Positions 24,311-35,159 of a DNA stretch of 64,000 nt are shown piece by piece. Both the position numbers and the translations under genes were made by a program. Below the pieces are notes generated by a model. The model ran no database searches, was not told the DNA's origin, and worked only from the letters and a program-made list of their open reading frames with translations. The stretch covers positions 3,241,893 through 3,305,892 of the forward strand of contig JAVLUZ010000223.1 of NCBI GenBank assembly GCA_036768485.1. The letters are read 5' to 3'. Positions within the stretch are counted from its first letter, which is position 1. Each line of letters begins with the position of its first letter. The stretch comes from Mermis nigrescens. Lineage: Eukaryota > Nematoda > Enoplea > Mermithida > Mermithidae.

Positions 24311-25567
24311 TGAACCATGAATTAATACAAGACGCATTAAGCTTAAGCGCTTGCACTGGCGGTAATTGCCCTCTTTAGGGGGTCAATCACCCACCAGCGA
24401 CTTGGGGGTAAGTGGCCCGGCCTATCAAGATAGCCCGGCCCTCTATGCACGCACCTAGTGAAACTTACTTACTTAACCCCTATAGATTACGTACCTAATT
24501 AAAGTAAGTTCCCCAGAAACCTAATTGAGGGCTCAAAAAGATCATTATTTAACTTTTTTGGGACCAAATTCCGGTGCTAGAAAATATTGAGGGTTCATAA
24601 GTATAGTGTCGCACAAGGACAGAATTCAACAGCATGGAAATTCAACCGAGCCCATTATCGTTAATTAAATAATTAATTTTTTCAATATTTTTGGGCAGAA
24701 AATTGTGAAGCAATAAAAAATGCGACAGCATGAAGATTGCATGCTGCCGACTGTTGTGTTACCCTAATCAGATAAAACAAACTATGTAATTATGAGGGCA
24801 CATAGCCCAAGAACGGCATACAATTAAATGCCGGATTGGCACACAAATAATATAACAAAATTTGCAAGGGCAAAAAGAAACTTGCCCACTATGCAACAAA
24901 AACATGACGAGATTTCCCTGCAGCCACGCAGGGGAAAGAAACAGGGCCTATGTGCGGAGACTACTCAACGCACGGAAAAGAAAAACAATGCTCAGCATAC
25001 AAGCTGGCGTGAGAGGCTCAGAAGCTCAATGTAAAACGAAAAAATCTTAAAGTGCCGGAATGATCCTCAAAACTGCGCTCGCATGCAGTTTTAAACAATT
25101 CGAAAAAAGAGGCGTATCAACATGGACAAAGAAACGCATGGAATGGATCTATGAGAATAGCCTATGGGCAAAGCTTACGGTAAAGAATGTACAAACGGAA
25201 TAGGCACAAATATGAGACACACACACACATAGAGTTTTAACACACATAAGATATGATAGTACACATACCAATTTGTACTCAATTCACATTAAGCCCGAGT
25301 GCCCATTTTCCTGTCCCAGATTTTTATTGAAATTATGTATGGGAAAGGGAATGAAGATATGATAATTTTTGGAGGGAAGGTGGTCCTGGGCAACACACTA
25401 TATGTGTTGCGCTCAGTGGTTGGTCACGTACGTGTGTATGGAAATTGAGCACAAAAATGCACATCTGGGTCAAACAGTCATCGGAAAGTAGGTACAATGT
25501 AGCACAAAACAAATGGAATTTTGCATTGAACCAACGTAGCAAAACAGGGTGTAGAGCAATCTCTACA

Positions 25568-25574
25568 CTCCCCC
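25568..25574 (-). other. Polypurine tract of retrotransposon 1
   Basis: On the minus strand GGGGGAG directly precedes the TGTAGAGA start of the 3' LTR. Such a tract primes plus-strand DNA synthesis in LTR retrotransposons. Its exact position against the LTR edge supports the LTR limits. Confidence 0.75.
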
Positions 25575-26830
25575 GTATATTGAGAAAAATTTGCATGCTG
25601 CAACAAAGTTTGTGCGCAAACTTTTTGCACAAACACGGCCACGGCGTGGAGTTGGGCAATTATAGATACATGTCAGCAGATCAAAGCGGGATGCTGACAC
25701 ATTTTTATGCACAAAATGTATGCATGAAAATGTATGGAATGGCATGCGGCTATGTCAAACAATTTAGCAGCAGGAGATAAAAAAACAATGCATTGGCAAC
25801 GCGTAGACAATGTGGTTTTGTGCAACGTACGGAATGACTGTTTGCCCGGGACCCAAAGAATTTTGAATTAAAAGTAATTTATGATAGGAGGGCAGGTCAC
25901 TCGGCTTAATTAGTATTCAGTACAAAAGGCTAAAATTATGGACAAATTGAGAACACATATGGACAAGGACAATAAGTGAATCAAAGACAGACAAATACAA
26001 TGAAATAACAAACATGTTTCTGGGAAAAATCAGAAAAGTATACAATGTACTAAAAATATACATGAAAATAATGAATAACAGAGATATGTAAAAAGATTGT
26101 AAGAAAAAAGTGTGGAGGGAAAAATTGGATTGTGGCTGCAGGAAAATTAACTAGTAAGGAAAAATTATGGAAAAACAATTAAAACAAATCAAACAAAAAA
26201 ATTAATGCACTGCTGGCAGTTGGTACATTGTCCTGGCACAGAAAAATCAAAATATGAGCAAATACTTCAAATGTGGCAATCCAATTGATCGCGAGGCAAT
26301 GACGACTGAGCGGTACAATTGTGCAGAAAATAATTGGCGTAATGCGCAACGTAGAATGGGTGCGGCTGTTTCCTTGCGACGGAATAGGCATAAAATGTGG
26401 TGCGGCAATATGCTGCTGGACAGGATAACAATCCTGCAATTGCATAACCAAAATGCGTGGCACGGATACAGACATCAGGGCTGCGCAATGCGGTGCAGTG
26501 GAATCGTAACAACAATGATTGTCTAAATGCGACAGATGTGGAATACTGCAGCCCAAAGCAGACATTTGAGCAGAAGTTTGCAAAGCCGCTCGCTTGGCTC
26601 TGGTGGCGCAACATAACTGACAATTACATTCGACACAATTATAATGATGTTTTATGTGACAGTAAGACGTTCAATAGGTTGCGACAAATTGTGCGGCTGA
26701 CAAACTGTAGACGTAATAGCAAAATTGGTAGTATGGCAAATATGGTACAATTGTGGCGTTTCCTCAATAGCCTGCATCGATTGCGTCACTCTTGTTCCAT
26801 GCAACAACGACGTAAAGCAATTTGACCTTC
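25575..26830 (-). other. 3' region of retrotransposon 1 without recognised gene
   Basis: About 1.25 kb between the last reading region and the 3' LTR. Overlapping open frames occur on both strands (26179-26623 minus, 26254-26825 plus); none has a motif. Part of it may belong to the extra reading region upstream. Confidence 0.4.
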
Positions 26831-29008
26831 AATAGATAAATTGACAGTGCATCAGCGCGTTTTTAGGGGCAGCTCTTCAGCTTGAGTTGCAAATGCGTCG
26901 CGGTTGCATTGTCAATTGCGAATTTCTTCTAACACGCCTGGGAGAGTTACTTCCAAGAAACCTTGGATTTGTTGACATGCGGCATAGCATGGAAAAACGA
27001 ATGGACAGCTGATTGGCAGGTCTGTGCGCAATTGAATTAGCTGAATTCGCTTATGTGCTGTGTACAAGTCCGTAGTTGTCTCAATAATTTCAGGAAACTC
27101 AACAAAAACTTCTCTCGGAGATGGATTGAGCACTCTTTCCACAAAAATTCATCTAAGCATTTGTCAAAGTTGTTCAACCATACGCCAAGCAATTTGAGGT
27201 TCTCAATACCACAATTGGAATCTTAAAAACCAATGGTCAAGATATTGAAGAAGCATTGGCGCAGACATGAAAGCTGTAGATTGAAAAGATGGAATGAAAT
27301 GGAAAGTTGACTTGTATTCTTCGAAAAATTCATTCTTTGAACTTAAAATATCAGCTATTTGGCGAATCGTTAAAGCCAAAGGAGCATGAAGGTCGAGCGG
27401 AGTCGTAAGGCAATGCGGAAAAAATTCAATGGAATTGTGTAGTGAGCTCGATGCTTGACTTGAGGCGGTTCTAGCAACCTTGGATGATTAGCTATGAACT
27501 CTAAACCAACTTCATAGACCATTGGGCCGGTTGTGGCGTAGAATTGAGTTAGACAAAAAGTTGAATCATTGTAGAAAGGACGCGGATGCTGCATGAATTT
27601 GCTGAGAAACAGAATTGGCAAAGCTGGTCGAATTTCAATAGACATACTTGGCGCTGGATGCTGACCAGTAAGCAAAACTTGTGGCAAGGATTGTTGCCTG
27701 TCTGCTTGATATACATTGGTGAACCTATTCAACATAAGTTTGATATGTTTGTTTTTGTCTGCAATTAGGGTGTCAATGAATGGATTGGCAAATTCTTGTC
27801 CTAAAGCATTGATGAGATGAGCTCTGAAGTCTTCAGTTAATGCACGAGCGGCTTATTTGGCTACCTGGCTAACAAGTGAATCTCGACTTTGAGTAAATAT
27901 TTGAGCTTGTTGCTGATTGAGCAACATTGGCGCGCATTCTTGAGTTTCTTCATGATATTAGTCTACAACCTCTAAATCTTTGAAAAATCTTTTGTGGACA
28001 GCTTGAGCAAATTTGTCTTCCAATTTTTGAATATGATCGCTTTTCTTTTTCATTTTGCCTTCAGGCACAATCAAATATTTGTAACTGCAAGTTGGCTGAT
28101 CTTGCATCATCATTTCTTCTTCAGCTATGATTGCTGGCTGAGATGTTTGCGCTAGTTCCGCTACATCTGCAGTTGGACTTTTGGACGCTTTGTCGACAAC
28201 TTCAAAAACTCCTTAATCATAGTTAAGGGCTTCTTCCTCGTTTTTGTGAACTTTATCCTGATATTTTGGCTCTGTACCGTGAGACAGAAGTTGGCACACT
28301 TGTGCACTGATCATCATCGGTTGACGGAGGTGCAGAGACAAAAGGAGTTTGAGACAAAAATGCAGTCAATTCTTGCAAGGGTTCTGGTGCTAAAGAAAGC
28401 TGGTTGCACCATTTTGATATCTGATTTGTTATCATCTTCCTCATATTCCTCTGCGCTTTCATGGAAGCTGGAGTTAGAATGTCTACGATCACATTTTCCT
28501 TTTTTGAATTCTTCAGCCCTTTTCTTTCTTTTTCTTTTTCTGTTCCACAATATCTCTGTGTTTGAGTTCTATTGGCAAGCTCTGCTTTACGATATAGTCA
28601 GGCATTGAGCCGGCTTGAGTCAAAGGCATATCAAATTTTTGATCCTTTTTGACTTTTTGATTGACGGACATTTCATTTCCGGCAAATTGCTCTCTATTGG
28701 TCAGAGCCGTTAGAGCAATATATGAGTAATCAACTGAATGACGCACTATCAAAAGATACAGATCCAGAGCACCGTGTGGATTGGTGATTAGATATTGGAC
28801 CATTTGGTCTGGCAACGGAGTTCGATTCCATGCTTGGCCTACTGCCGTTCTGGCTGACTGACGGATTTGGAGATTGAAGATATACTGTAAAAGCATTTGA
28901 AGACAATGATTTCCAAGAGTGGTTGCCACAGCTGTGTTAAAATTATTGGCGAGCGGAAGAGTATCAATTATGTGAGCCTCAAACACATTGTGTTCGAATA
29001 GCTCGCAG
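26831..29008 (-). pseudogene. Extra reading region after integrase, family unknown
   Basis: Several open pieces lie in order on the minus strand: 28513-28986 (NHCLQMLLQYIFNLQIRQSA, then a Lys-rich tail), 28253-28492, 27370-27735 (NRFTNVYQADRQQSLPQVLL) and 26912-27142 (PREVFVEFPEIIETTTDLYT). They look like one diverged protein of several hundred residues broken by frameshifts. It sits where retroviruses carry env, but I see no signal peptide, cysteine pattern or membrane segment. Rich in Q, L and charged residues. Function unknown. Confidence 0.45.
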
Positions 29009-29640
29009 AAAATTTTGGCGCTTTGCGCCGAAATGAGTAATTGTGTGTTCTATATATCTTTATAATGGCAGAAATTGCATTTCAAAAGTAAAAATGTCAA
29101 ATTTTTCGGCGCTTCGCGCCGTTTTAAGACAATTCTTAGTGATTTTTGCCCTTAGAGACCCATAAATTAGCTAAAACTCTACGAAGAGTCAAAGAACTCT
29201 GTTTTTACCACACTAAAATCGCTGCTGTACCATATTATAGTACCCAAAATTTGTGTGTACAAAATGTACAAAGATTTTTAGGAAGACAAAAACTGTAAAA
29301 AGGTGTAAAATTCCCAAAATTTTTGGCGCTTCGCGTCGAACTGATAAATTATTTGTCCTATATATCTTTAAAATGGCAGAATTTGCATTTAGAATGGAAA
29401 AATGTCAACATTTTTCGGCGCTTCGCGCCGTTTTCAGATAATTTTTAGTAATTTTTGGCGTCAGAAACCCAGAAATTAGCTAAAATACACTACCAAAGAT
29501 CAAAAACCCTGTTTTACCGCTCTGAAATCGCTACTGTACCATATTATAGTACACAAAAATTTGCATGTACAAAATGTACAAAGACTTTTGGGGACCATCT
29601 TTGTACATGTACAAACGGATCTTGTACAAAAAAACACTGC
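29009..29640. repeat. Tandem duplication (about 300 bp) with GGCGCTTCGCGCC hairpins
   Basis: 29009-29300 and 29317-29600 are direct repeats (CTATATATCTTTA.AATGGCAGAA, TACCATATTATAGTAC, TGTACAAAATGTACAAAG). Each unit carries two short palindromes: GGCGCTTTGCGCC at about 29019, CGGCGCTTCGCGCCG at about 29115 and 29417, and GGCGCTTCGCGTCG at about 29321. The block separates integrase from the extra reading region and interrupts the retrotransposon, so it is probably an insertion. Confidence 0.8.
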
Positions 29641-30470
29641 TCTCAACCATAAAGTAAGACAAATGATGATAAATTTGTCGAGGCTTGAGGCGTTGCTCAA
29701 TAGGCAAACAACGCAAATGGGAGATACTGTTCCTAGTCATATTGATCACGAGCACTTAGCTTTGATAAACAGTCAATAAATGTTCAATTAAATCGCTCAA
29801 CCAGACCATCACATTGGGGATGGTACGGCAGTGTAAAAATTTTCTGAATATGAAAGATTTTGCATATCTCAGCAACTAACATTGATGTAAAATTGGATCC
29901 TTGATCTGTCAAGAAACGTCTAGGCACTCCGTGTCTAGGTATGGTTTCACGAAGCAAAAGATTTGCGATTGTAGTAGCTTTTATGTCCGAAACAGGAAAT
30001 GCTTCTACATATTTTGTGAAATTATCCATGAAAACTACAACTTGATCGTTTCCAGAGATATATTCTGGCATGTGAAGACAATCACATGCAATGAGATCAA
30101 AAGGAGCGTTAACTTCAATCGGTTTTAGGGTACCAATGCTGGGATTGATGAAATCTTATGTTGCAGACATGTATGACAATTTAAACACTATCCAATGACA
30201 TTGTTTTCCATTCTTGGCCACCAATATCTTATCTGGATATTGGGCAGAATTTTGGGCTGAGAAATGAGCACCAAAAATCGAATCGTGAAATTTGGATAGG
30301 ATAAAACAACGTAGAGATTTAGGTATGACGAGCTGATAGACAACTTGAGGGTTATATTTAGGTTGAAAACGTCAAAAAAGAAGATCTTGGCTGATGAAAT
30401 ATTCATTGCAATACTTCTTCTCGGAAAGATCATCCAGTGAGTCGCGAATTTTGACGATTTCAGGATCAAG
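29641..30470 (-). pseudogene. Integrase of retrotransposon 1
   Basis: Reading downward: an HHCC zinc-binding part (FHDSIFGAHF, YWWPRM, then CLNCHTC near 30170), the catalytic core with LIACDCL (first Asp), FLTDQGSNF (second Asp) and HPQCDGLVERFN (Glu), and a C-terminal part with QYLPFALFAY and ATPQASTNLSSF. Stops lie after ERFN, before EQYLPF (a conserved Trp position) and after LFAY. The frame also changes within the zinc-binding part. Integrase inserts the element cDNA into the genome; this copy cannot be translated whole. Confidence 0.9.
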
Positions 30471-30713
30471 TTGTTGCTCTGCCAACAGTTTAGCTGGCAT
30501 TAGCATTTCTGCTTTTTCTGCATCTGTCAGCATATTTCTTTCATAATACACTGGTGGTACGTTTCTATTCGCTTTTGACATAGTGAGTATGTTGGGCTGA
30601 TTATCATCCTCTTCCGACTTGGATTTCTCGGATTCTAGATTGGCTATGTTCACAACTGCTTTTCTTTCAGCTTTGTACTTTTGTTCATTATCATCATATT
30701 TGGGGTGATGCAA
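30471..30713 (-). pseudogene. Linker between RNase H and integrase
   Basis: An open frame (30372-30713) reads MHHPKYDDNEQKYKAERKAV and a charged stretch ESEKSKSEEDDNQ, then MLTDAEKAEMLMPAKLLAEQ before the integrase zinc-binding part. It lies where the pol linker of Ty3/Gypsy elements is expected. Confidence 0.6.
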
Positions 30714-30734
30714 AAGTAAATCAGCGGTGCAATT

Positions 30735-31615
30735 ATAAGCACCAGGGACTTACACTATTTTATACGTGTATTCTTGAAGCTTGAGTCCCCATCTTCGAAG
30801 ACGACTAGATGGGTCTTTGACATTTACTAGCCATGTTAAAGCTAGGTGGTCGGTTTCAACCACAAACTCGGTACTGTAGAGATAGTGAAAATAGTGTTTA
30901 ACCCTCCTGTTACCAAGGGGTCACGCACCCTAGACTTACCAAGGACTAGATCAAAAATCTAGTCATTGGGTAGATAACAAAAATGAATAAAAATACATAT
31001 TTCTGGTAGCCAGGAGCATGAGAATTTCAAAATGTCATTAGGTTTGCACAAAACTGAAAACCTATTGAAAAAAAGGTATCCGAACATACAAAAATGTGTA
31101 TGAAATGCGATCTGTGACATGCGTAACACATGTTATAAAATCATGAAATCAAGCTTTTCTAATAAGATATAGGTCAATACGTTTTCTTTTGCTCAATGAA
31201 ACATGTGTTGCAGTAAAAAAAGAGGGTACTGAGAAGCTTGCCACATAAGAATTTATGGCCTTACAGTAAAATGCAAAAAACAGGCAACTAGATCACGGAT
31301 CTAGAGCTCGGTAAAAGTAGGGTTAATTGCCCACACTACGGCTAGAGCTTCTTTCTCTGATGTGGCATAATTGCACTCAGCTGAATTCAAAACTCGGCTT
31401 GCATAGCTGAGTATGAAGCGATAACCCAATGGCAGATGCTTTTGGGTGATAATAGCACCTAAAGCATAGTTGCTGGCATCAGCTGTCAAGATGGACTGCT
31501 GTTTGTCGTCAAACTTTGGCAATTGTAGGATTGGCGGAGAGGTGAAAGCATCCTTGATTTTTTTGAAAGCTTCTTGATGCTTTTCAGTCCAAACAAAAGG
31601 TATATCTTTTTGCAA
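30735..31615 (-). pseudogene. RNase H of retrotransposon 1, interrupted by a MITE
   Basis: The upstream part (31323-31615) has FVWTEKHQEAFKKIKDAF, the catalytic LTADASNYALGAI and CNYATSEKEALAVVWAI. After the insert, 30735-30897 continues STEFVVETDHLALTWLV and LRRWGLKLQEYTYKIV. These are the usual RNase H landmarks of Ty3/Gypsy pol. Apart from the insertion this domain is well preserved. Confidence 0.88.
30902..31322. mobile_element. piggyBac-type MITE in RNase H, TTAA target duplication
   Basis: A 421-bp insert is flanked by TTAA at 30898-30901 and 31323-31326. Its ends are CCCTCCTGTTACC and, inverted, CCCTACTTTTACC. TTAA duplication and CCCT-starting ends are the hallmark of piggyBac elements. 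A second internal pair, CTAGATC near both ends, adds to the symmetry. No coding capacity. It splits RNase H cleanly, and removing it restores the frame context. Confidence 0.93.
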
Positions 31616-31635
31616 TAGCGTGAAAAGTGGCTAAG

Positions 31636-32345
31636 CTACTTTTGCAAGAGTCTTTTGAACTTCTTGAACCAATGTACGAGGCCAAGGAATTTTTGTATGC
31701 CTTTCACATTTTTTGGAGTTGGAAAACTTTGTACATCTGCAACTTTTGTTGGGTCTGGCGCGATCCCAAAAGAACTAATTCTATGCCCTAAAAATTGCAC
31801 TTCTTGATGGGCAAAATGGCATTTATCTGGCTTAATGCGCAGATCTGCGTCATTCAAAGCCTTAAAAACTTTCTATAAGTCTTGCAGATGTTCTGGAAAA
31901 GTTTGAGAAAAACTATGATATCGTCCATGTAAACTAGGCACTTGTTCCAGTTTAGTCCTGCTAGAACTAATTACATTAAGCGCTGAAAGTCTGCTGGTGC
32001 ATTTTTGAGGCCAAAGGATAACACATTGAATTCATAGTGACTGACGGGGCAAATGAAAGCTGTTTTCTCCTGTGATCCTTTATCTAACAGGATTTGCCAA
32101 TAACCTGATTTGAGATCTAGCGTAGAAAAATATGCTGCCAATCCGAGAGCATCAAAATAATCTTCAATTTGAGGTAACGGATACACTTGGGTCTCAGTCA
32201 CTTCATTTAGGCGAGAATAATCTACAACTGGACGCAAAGAAGCATCCTTTTTACCGATTAGGAATAACAGACTAGTCCATGGGCTTGTAGTTGGACGAAT
32301 CACTTTATCAGCTAGCATTTCATCGATAACTGCTTGCATCACTTT
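31636..32345 (-). pseudogene. Reverse transcriptase of retrotransposon 1
   Basis: Landmarks in order: VIRPTTSPWTSLLFL, LRPVVDYSRLNEVT, STLDLKSGYWQILL (catalytic Asp), NVLSFGLKNAPADFQRLM, then CLVYMDDIIVF (catalytic YMDD), and after a frame change IKPDKCHFAHQEVQFLGHRI and KFLGLVHWFKKF. Breaks are a TGA joining it to protease, a TAA after FQRLM in the same frame, and a frameshift soon after YMDD. All catalytic residues remain, so decay is modest. Confidence 0.93.
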
Positions 32346-33641
32346 TCAATGCAAATGTTTGATGCGATATGTTTTTCCTGTGACCGGGGCGCTATCACCC
32401 GTGTCTGTATGATGTTTCATCAGTATCGTTTGGCCTAGGGGTTCTCCTTTTAGGGCAAAATTTGAGGAAAAACGATGGCATAAATCACGAACCTGCTGTT
32501 GCTGATAAACATTTATTGCAGAGCCATTTAAGGCTTTGTTGATCGATGTAAAAAGTTCGGACGCTCTATTGTCCGATAGGGCAACATGAGATACTATTTC
32601 AGCCTCAGTTGTTAGGGAACCGATCAATTCTCCGATATCAATGGTGAGAGGTGATTTAGACATATTACAGACGCAAAGTGAAAAAATAGGAACTGATGTG
32701 TCAATGATAGCTGGTGCAACGAAGAGTGATTTGCTTAGCATGAAATCATTATCAGGTTGAAAAAGAGCAATTTCAGCATTGAATTGACCAGAACAAACAA
32801 ATCTGGGTGTCACAACTTCGTGACTTGGTTGAATGACAATTGATTTGGTAACAGTTATGCGAGCACAAACTGGACATGCAATTTGCGTATCAGGGTTTAC
32901 ACATAAATGTTTTTTGTCATTTGCGGATAGTAACTCGACACAAAAGCCATGGGCAAAAGCACAATCTTCAACTGTGTTGACAAAAAGTAAGGCTTGTTTG
33001 CAAAAATCGAAACCTAGAAGCAAATCTTCTGGTAAATCATCAATGGTTAAGACAACAGCCGGAGTAGTTTGTTCTGCGACTGTGATTTGCATGATATAGG
33101 TAAAACACACAGTTGCTGTCATTTTTTCCATTCCATGAACAACATGCGCTGCTTGCTTCGGTGGCAATTGGAAACCAAAGCACAGAAAAGCGCTTGTGGT
33201 CATCATTGTAACTTGCGATCCTGTGTCAATTAATGCAGGGAGCTTTATTCCGTTAATTTGCGCTATTATTGTAGGAAAATTTGTAGATGCATGACTAACA
33301 ACAGTTTTATTAGCTGCACCCTGAGTTTTGACCTGCAAGTTTAGCTTTTCATAGACTGCTAAACGTTTCTGTAAACAATGATGTTCTTTGAGAAAAGCTT
33401 GAGATGCAAAAAGCTGTTCCAAATTTTTGGTAGTTGAGACAGACAAAGTTACAACGTTTTTGTTATTATTTGATGATTGGGTTGGCAGCGATGGGAGAAA
33501 AGAAACGGTGGGAGTGGATGACACCGAATACGTAACTGCCGGAGCGTTAGAATGCATAAGTTGCTGAGGAAATTGTCGATAAGCGTTATTTGGCTGGCAA
33601 TAATTCTGAGAATGTTCTGCAAAACAATTATTTGCATACAT
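32346..33641 (-). CDS. Aspartic protease region of retrotransposon 1, 431 codons
   Basis: The frame has a low-complexity start, then the retropepsin-like domain around residues 120-220 with LPALIDTGSQVTMMTTSAF (catalytic DTG) and later DLLLGFDFCKQ. A C-terminal part follows that leads into RT (HHTDTGDSAPVTGKTYRI). It ends in a single TGA, after which RT continues in the same frame, so protease and RT were one reading frame. It matures the gag-pol polyprotein in intact elements. Confidence 0.85.
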   Translation of the reverse strand: MYANNCFAEHSQNYCQPNNAYRQFPQQLMHSNAPAVTYSVSSTPTVSFLPSLPTQSSNNNKNVVTLSVSTTKNLEQLFASQAFLKEHHCLQKRLAVYEKLNLQVKTQGAANKTVVSHASTNFPTIIAQINGIKLPALIDTGSQVTMMTTSAFLCFGFQLPPKQAAHVVHGMEKMTATVCFTYIMQITVAEQTTPAVVLTIDDLPEDLLLGFDFCKQALLFVNTVEDCAFAHGFCVELLSANDKKHLCVNPDTQIACPVCARITVTKSIVIQPSHEVVTPRFVCSGQFNAEIALFQPDNDFMLSKSLFVAPAIIDTSVPIFSLCVCNMSKSPLTIDIGELIGSLTTEAEIVSHVALSDNRASELFTSINKALNGSAINVYQQQQVRDLCHRFSSNFALKGEPLGQTILMKHHTDTGDSAPVTGKTYRIKHLH

Positions 33642-33734
33642 ATTTCTATCATTGTTGTAGTATCACGTATTACTATAGGGATTACTGTAGTTTTGGCAAT
33701 TACCATAATTTTGCCAAAAATCATCGCTCGGATG

Positions 33735-34902
33735 TCAAAAATCTTGACGGGAGTCGTAATTTTGAGACGTAGATGGATACTGTGAGTTTTGAAATACATG
33801 AGAGTTACACGGAGAATGGTAGTTAGAACGCAACGATGATGGGTTGTTTTGAAACGCTGGCCTAGATTGGCTACGGTATCGATTCCCATACTTACTGGAA
33901 TTGTGAGCTTTGCTGTTGCAATAATTTTGGTTATTTTGCTGACGCCAAAAACATTCATCTCTGGTGTGGCCCATGTGTTTGAAATACATGCAATATTGTT
34001 GCGCTAAAGAATTAGATGTCTCTGGACACGATTGACAAAAATACGTAGATTGACGGGAAGTCTCATTCTGACTATACGTTAAATGACAAAAATTATTTTT
34101 TTGGCAACACGCTACTGGATGCTGCAGTGGCTGTTGCTGGTAAATACGGTGTAGACTGCTTTGCTGAGGCATACTGTAGGTTCGCAAATTCTATGCAACG
34201 CGCAGCATGAAGAAAATCCTGAAGCGGCGCTTCAGGCGCTCTTTTGTAAGCTTTTTTTGCAATTTCTTGATTCATCCCTTTTCTGAGCTGATGATGGAGC
34301 ATTTTGTCAAAAGCTATCGAATCAACCTGAATTTCTGGTTGAGCACAAATGAGATCTTTGTGTAACGCCAAAAAATAAGTGTTTACAGACTTTGATGGGT
34401 GCTGTTTTTGATCAATAAATCCATCAAATAACATATCTGTGTCGATAGGGCAAAACTCTGCAATTAATGCTTGTTTCATGTGTTCATATGATTTGCGAAC
34501 ATCGTTGGGTAGGGAGCAAAACAATCGAGTTGTATAGGTATTGAAAAAAGATGGCAACAAATCTAGATGCGATCTTTTCATCAATTCTATAGCCATTTGC
34601 TTATCGCTCAAGTTTGTGAAAAAATCCACAAATATCTGTTTTTTCACTTTGAAAAACTTCTTATTGGCTATCATGAACTGAATTTGTTGCAGAAATGGAC
34701 CCCTGTTCATAGAGTCAGCTAGGTAGCAAATCCCTGTATTCTCTGAGCTATCAGACGACGCGTCACAGTGGTGACGCCGTGAATGTCTTGAAGAAGATCT
34801 ATGACACGTGGGACTTTCCAACGGAGAGTCAGTAGCTTGATCCGGATAGTGAACTCTTTGGTTCTGCTGATTATGAGGTGGAATCTGATCCATTGGGATC
34901 AT
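33735..34902 (-). pseudogene. Gag of retrotransposon 1, capsid and nucleocapsid part
   Basis: 34093-34902 has gag-capsid character (FFTNLSDKQMAIELMKRSHL, VRKSYEHMKQALIAEFCPI, FDKMLHHQLRKGMNQEIAKK). A frame change leads to 33735-34187 with a nucleocapsid part and a zinc-knuckle-like YCMYFKHMGHTRDEC; the second Cys of the CCHC pattern is Phe, so metal binding is doubtful. The apparent start Met lies at the edge of a MITE and is not the true start: gag continues upstream of the insertion. Confidence 0.82.
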
Positions 34903-35155
34903 ACGTGGGCAGCCAAAAATTCTGGGGGGTGCAAGATTTTTTGAAAGTCAAAAAATGGCCTTAAAAATGGTGGTAGGGCAATAAAAACACCATTTTTCGA
35001 CGTTTCTCATCAAGCACTATCCATTGGCATCAAAAAATTGCATAAAAAACAAAAAAAATTTTTTCAAAAATTGAATTCTGGGGGAGGGGGTATTTTGATT
35101 TCTGGGGGTATTTTGATTTCTGGGGGTGCATACCCCAAACCCCCCACGCCTGTAT
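34900..35155 (-). mobile_element. hAT-type MITE inside gag
   Basis: Starts CATACGTGGGCAG at 34900 and ends CCACGCCTGTAT near 35155, with the family body between (CCATTTTTCGACGTTTCTC, TTGAATTCTGGG). The flanks attgggat and atttggca agree at only five of eight positions, so the duplication has decayed or the right edge is off by a base or two. It separates the N-terminal part of gag from the capsid part. Confidence 0.85.
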
Positions 35156-35159
35156 TTGG

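Larger units (their letters stand above)
19357..24339. mobile_element. Large foldback element inserted in the LTR
   Basis: Inverted arms bound the insert: left about 19357-20230 and right about 22620-24339. The outer arm text is CTTGTATTAATTCATGGTTC. A 6-bp AGCTTA is present on both sides (19351-19356 and 24340-24345), a likely target duplication. Each arm holds an array of about 34-bp units. The right arm is longer because it received two MITEs and has more array units. The interior (20231-22619) has a composite MITE cluster and no recognisable transposase, so the element is non-autonomous or stripped. Superfamily not assignable from the ends. Confidence 0.85.
19305..25567 (-). repeat. LTR of retrotransposon 1 (left), split by an insertion
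   Basis: The LTR begins TGTAAACGTAGGGG at 19305, runs to 19356, is interrupted by a foldback element and resumes near 24340 (TTGCACTGGCGGTAATTGCC), ending TCTCTACA at 25567. The same text is continuous in the other LTR: CTAGCTTCAGCTTACATGC bridges the break at about 36220-36238. On the element's own strand this is the 3' LTR. Confidence 0.9.

Noticed and set aside
26254..26825. Plus-strand ORFs inside retrotransposon 1
   Set aside because: No motif. The element is on the minus strand and overlapping frames on both strands are equally long.
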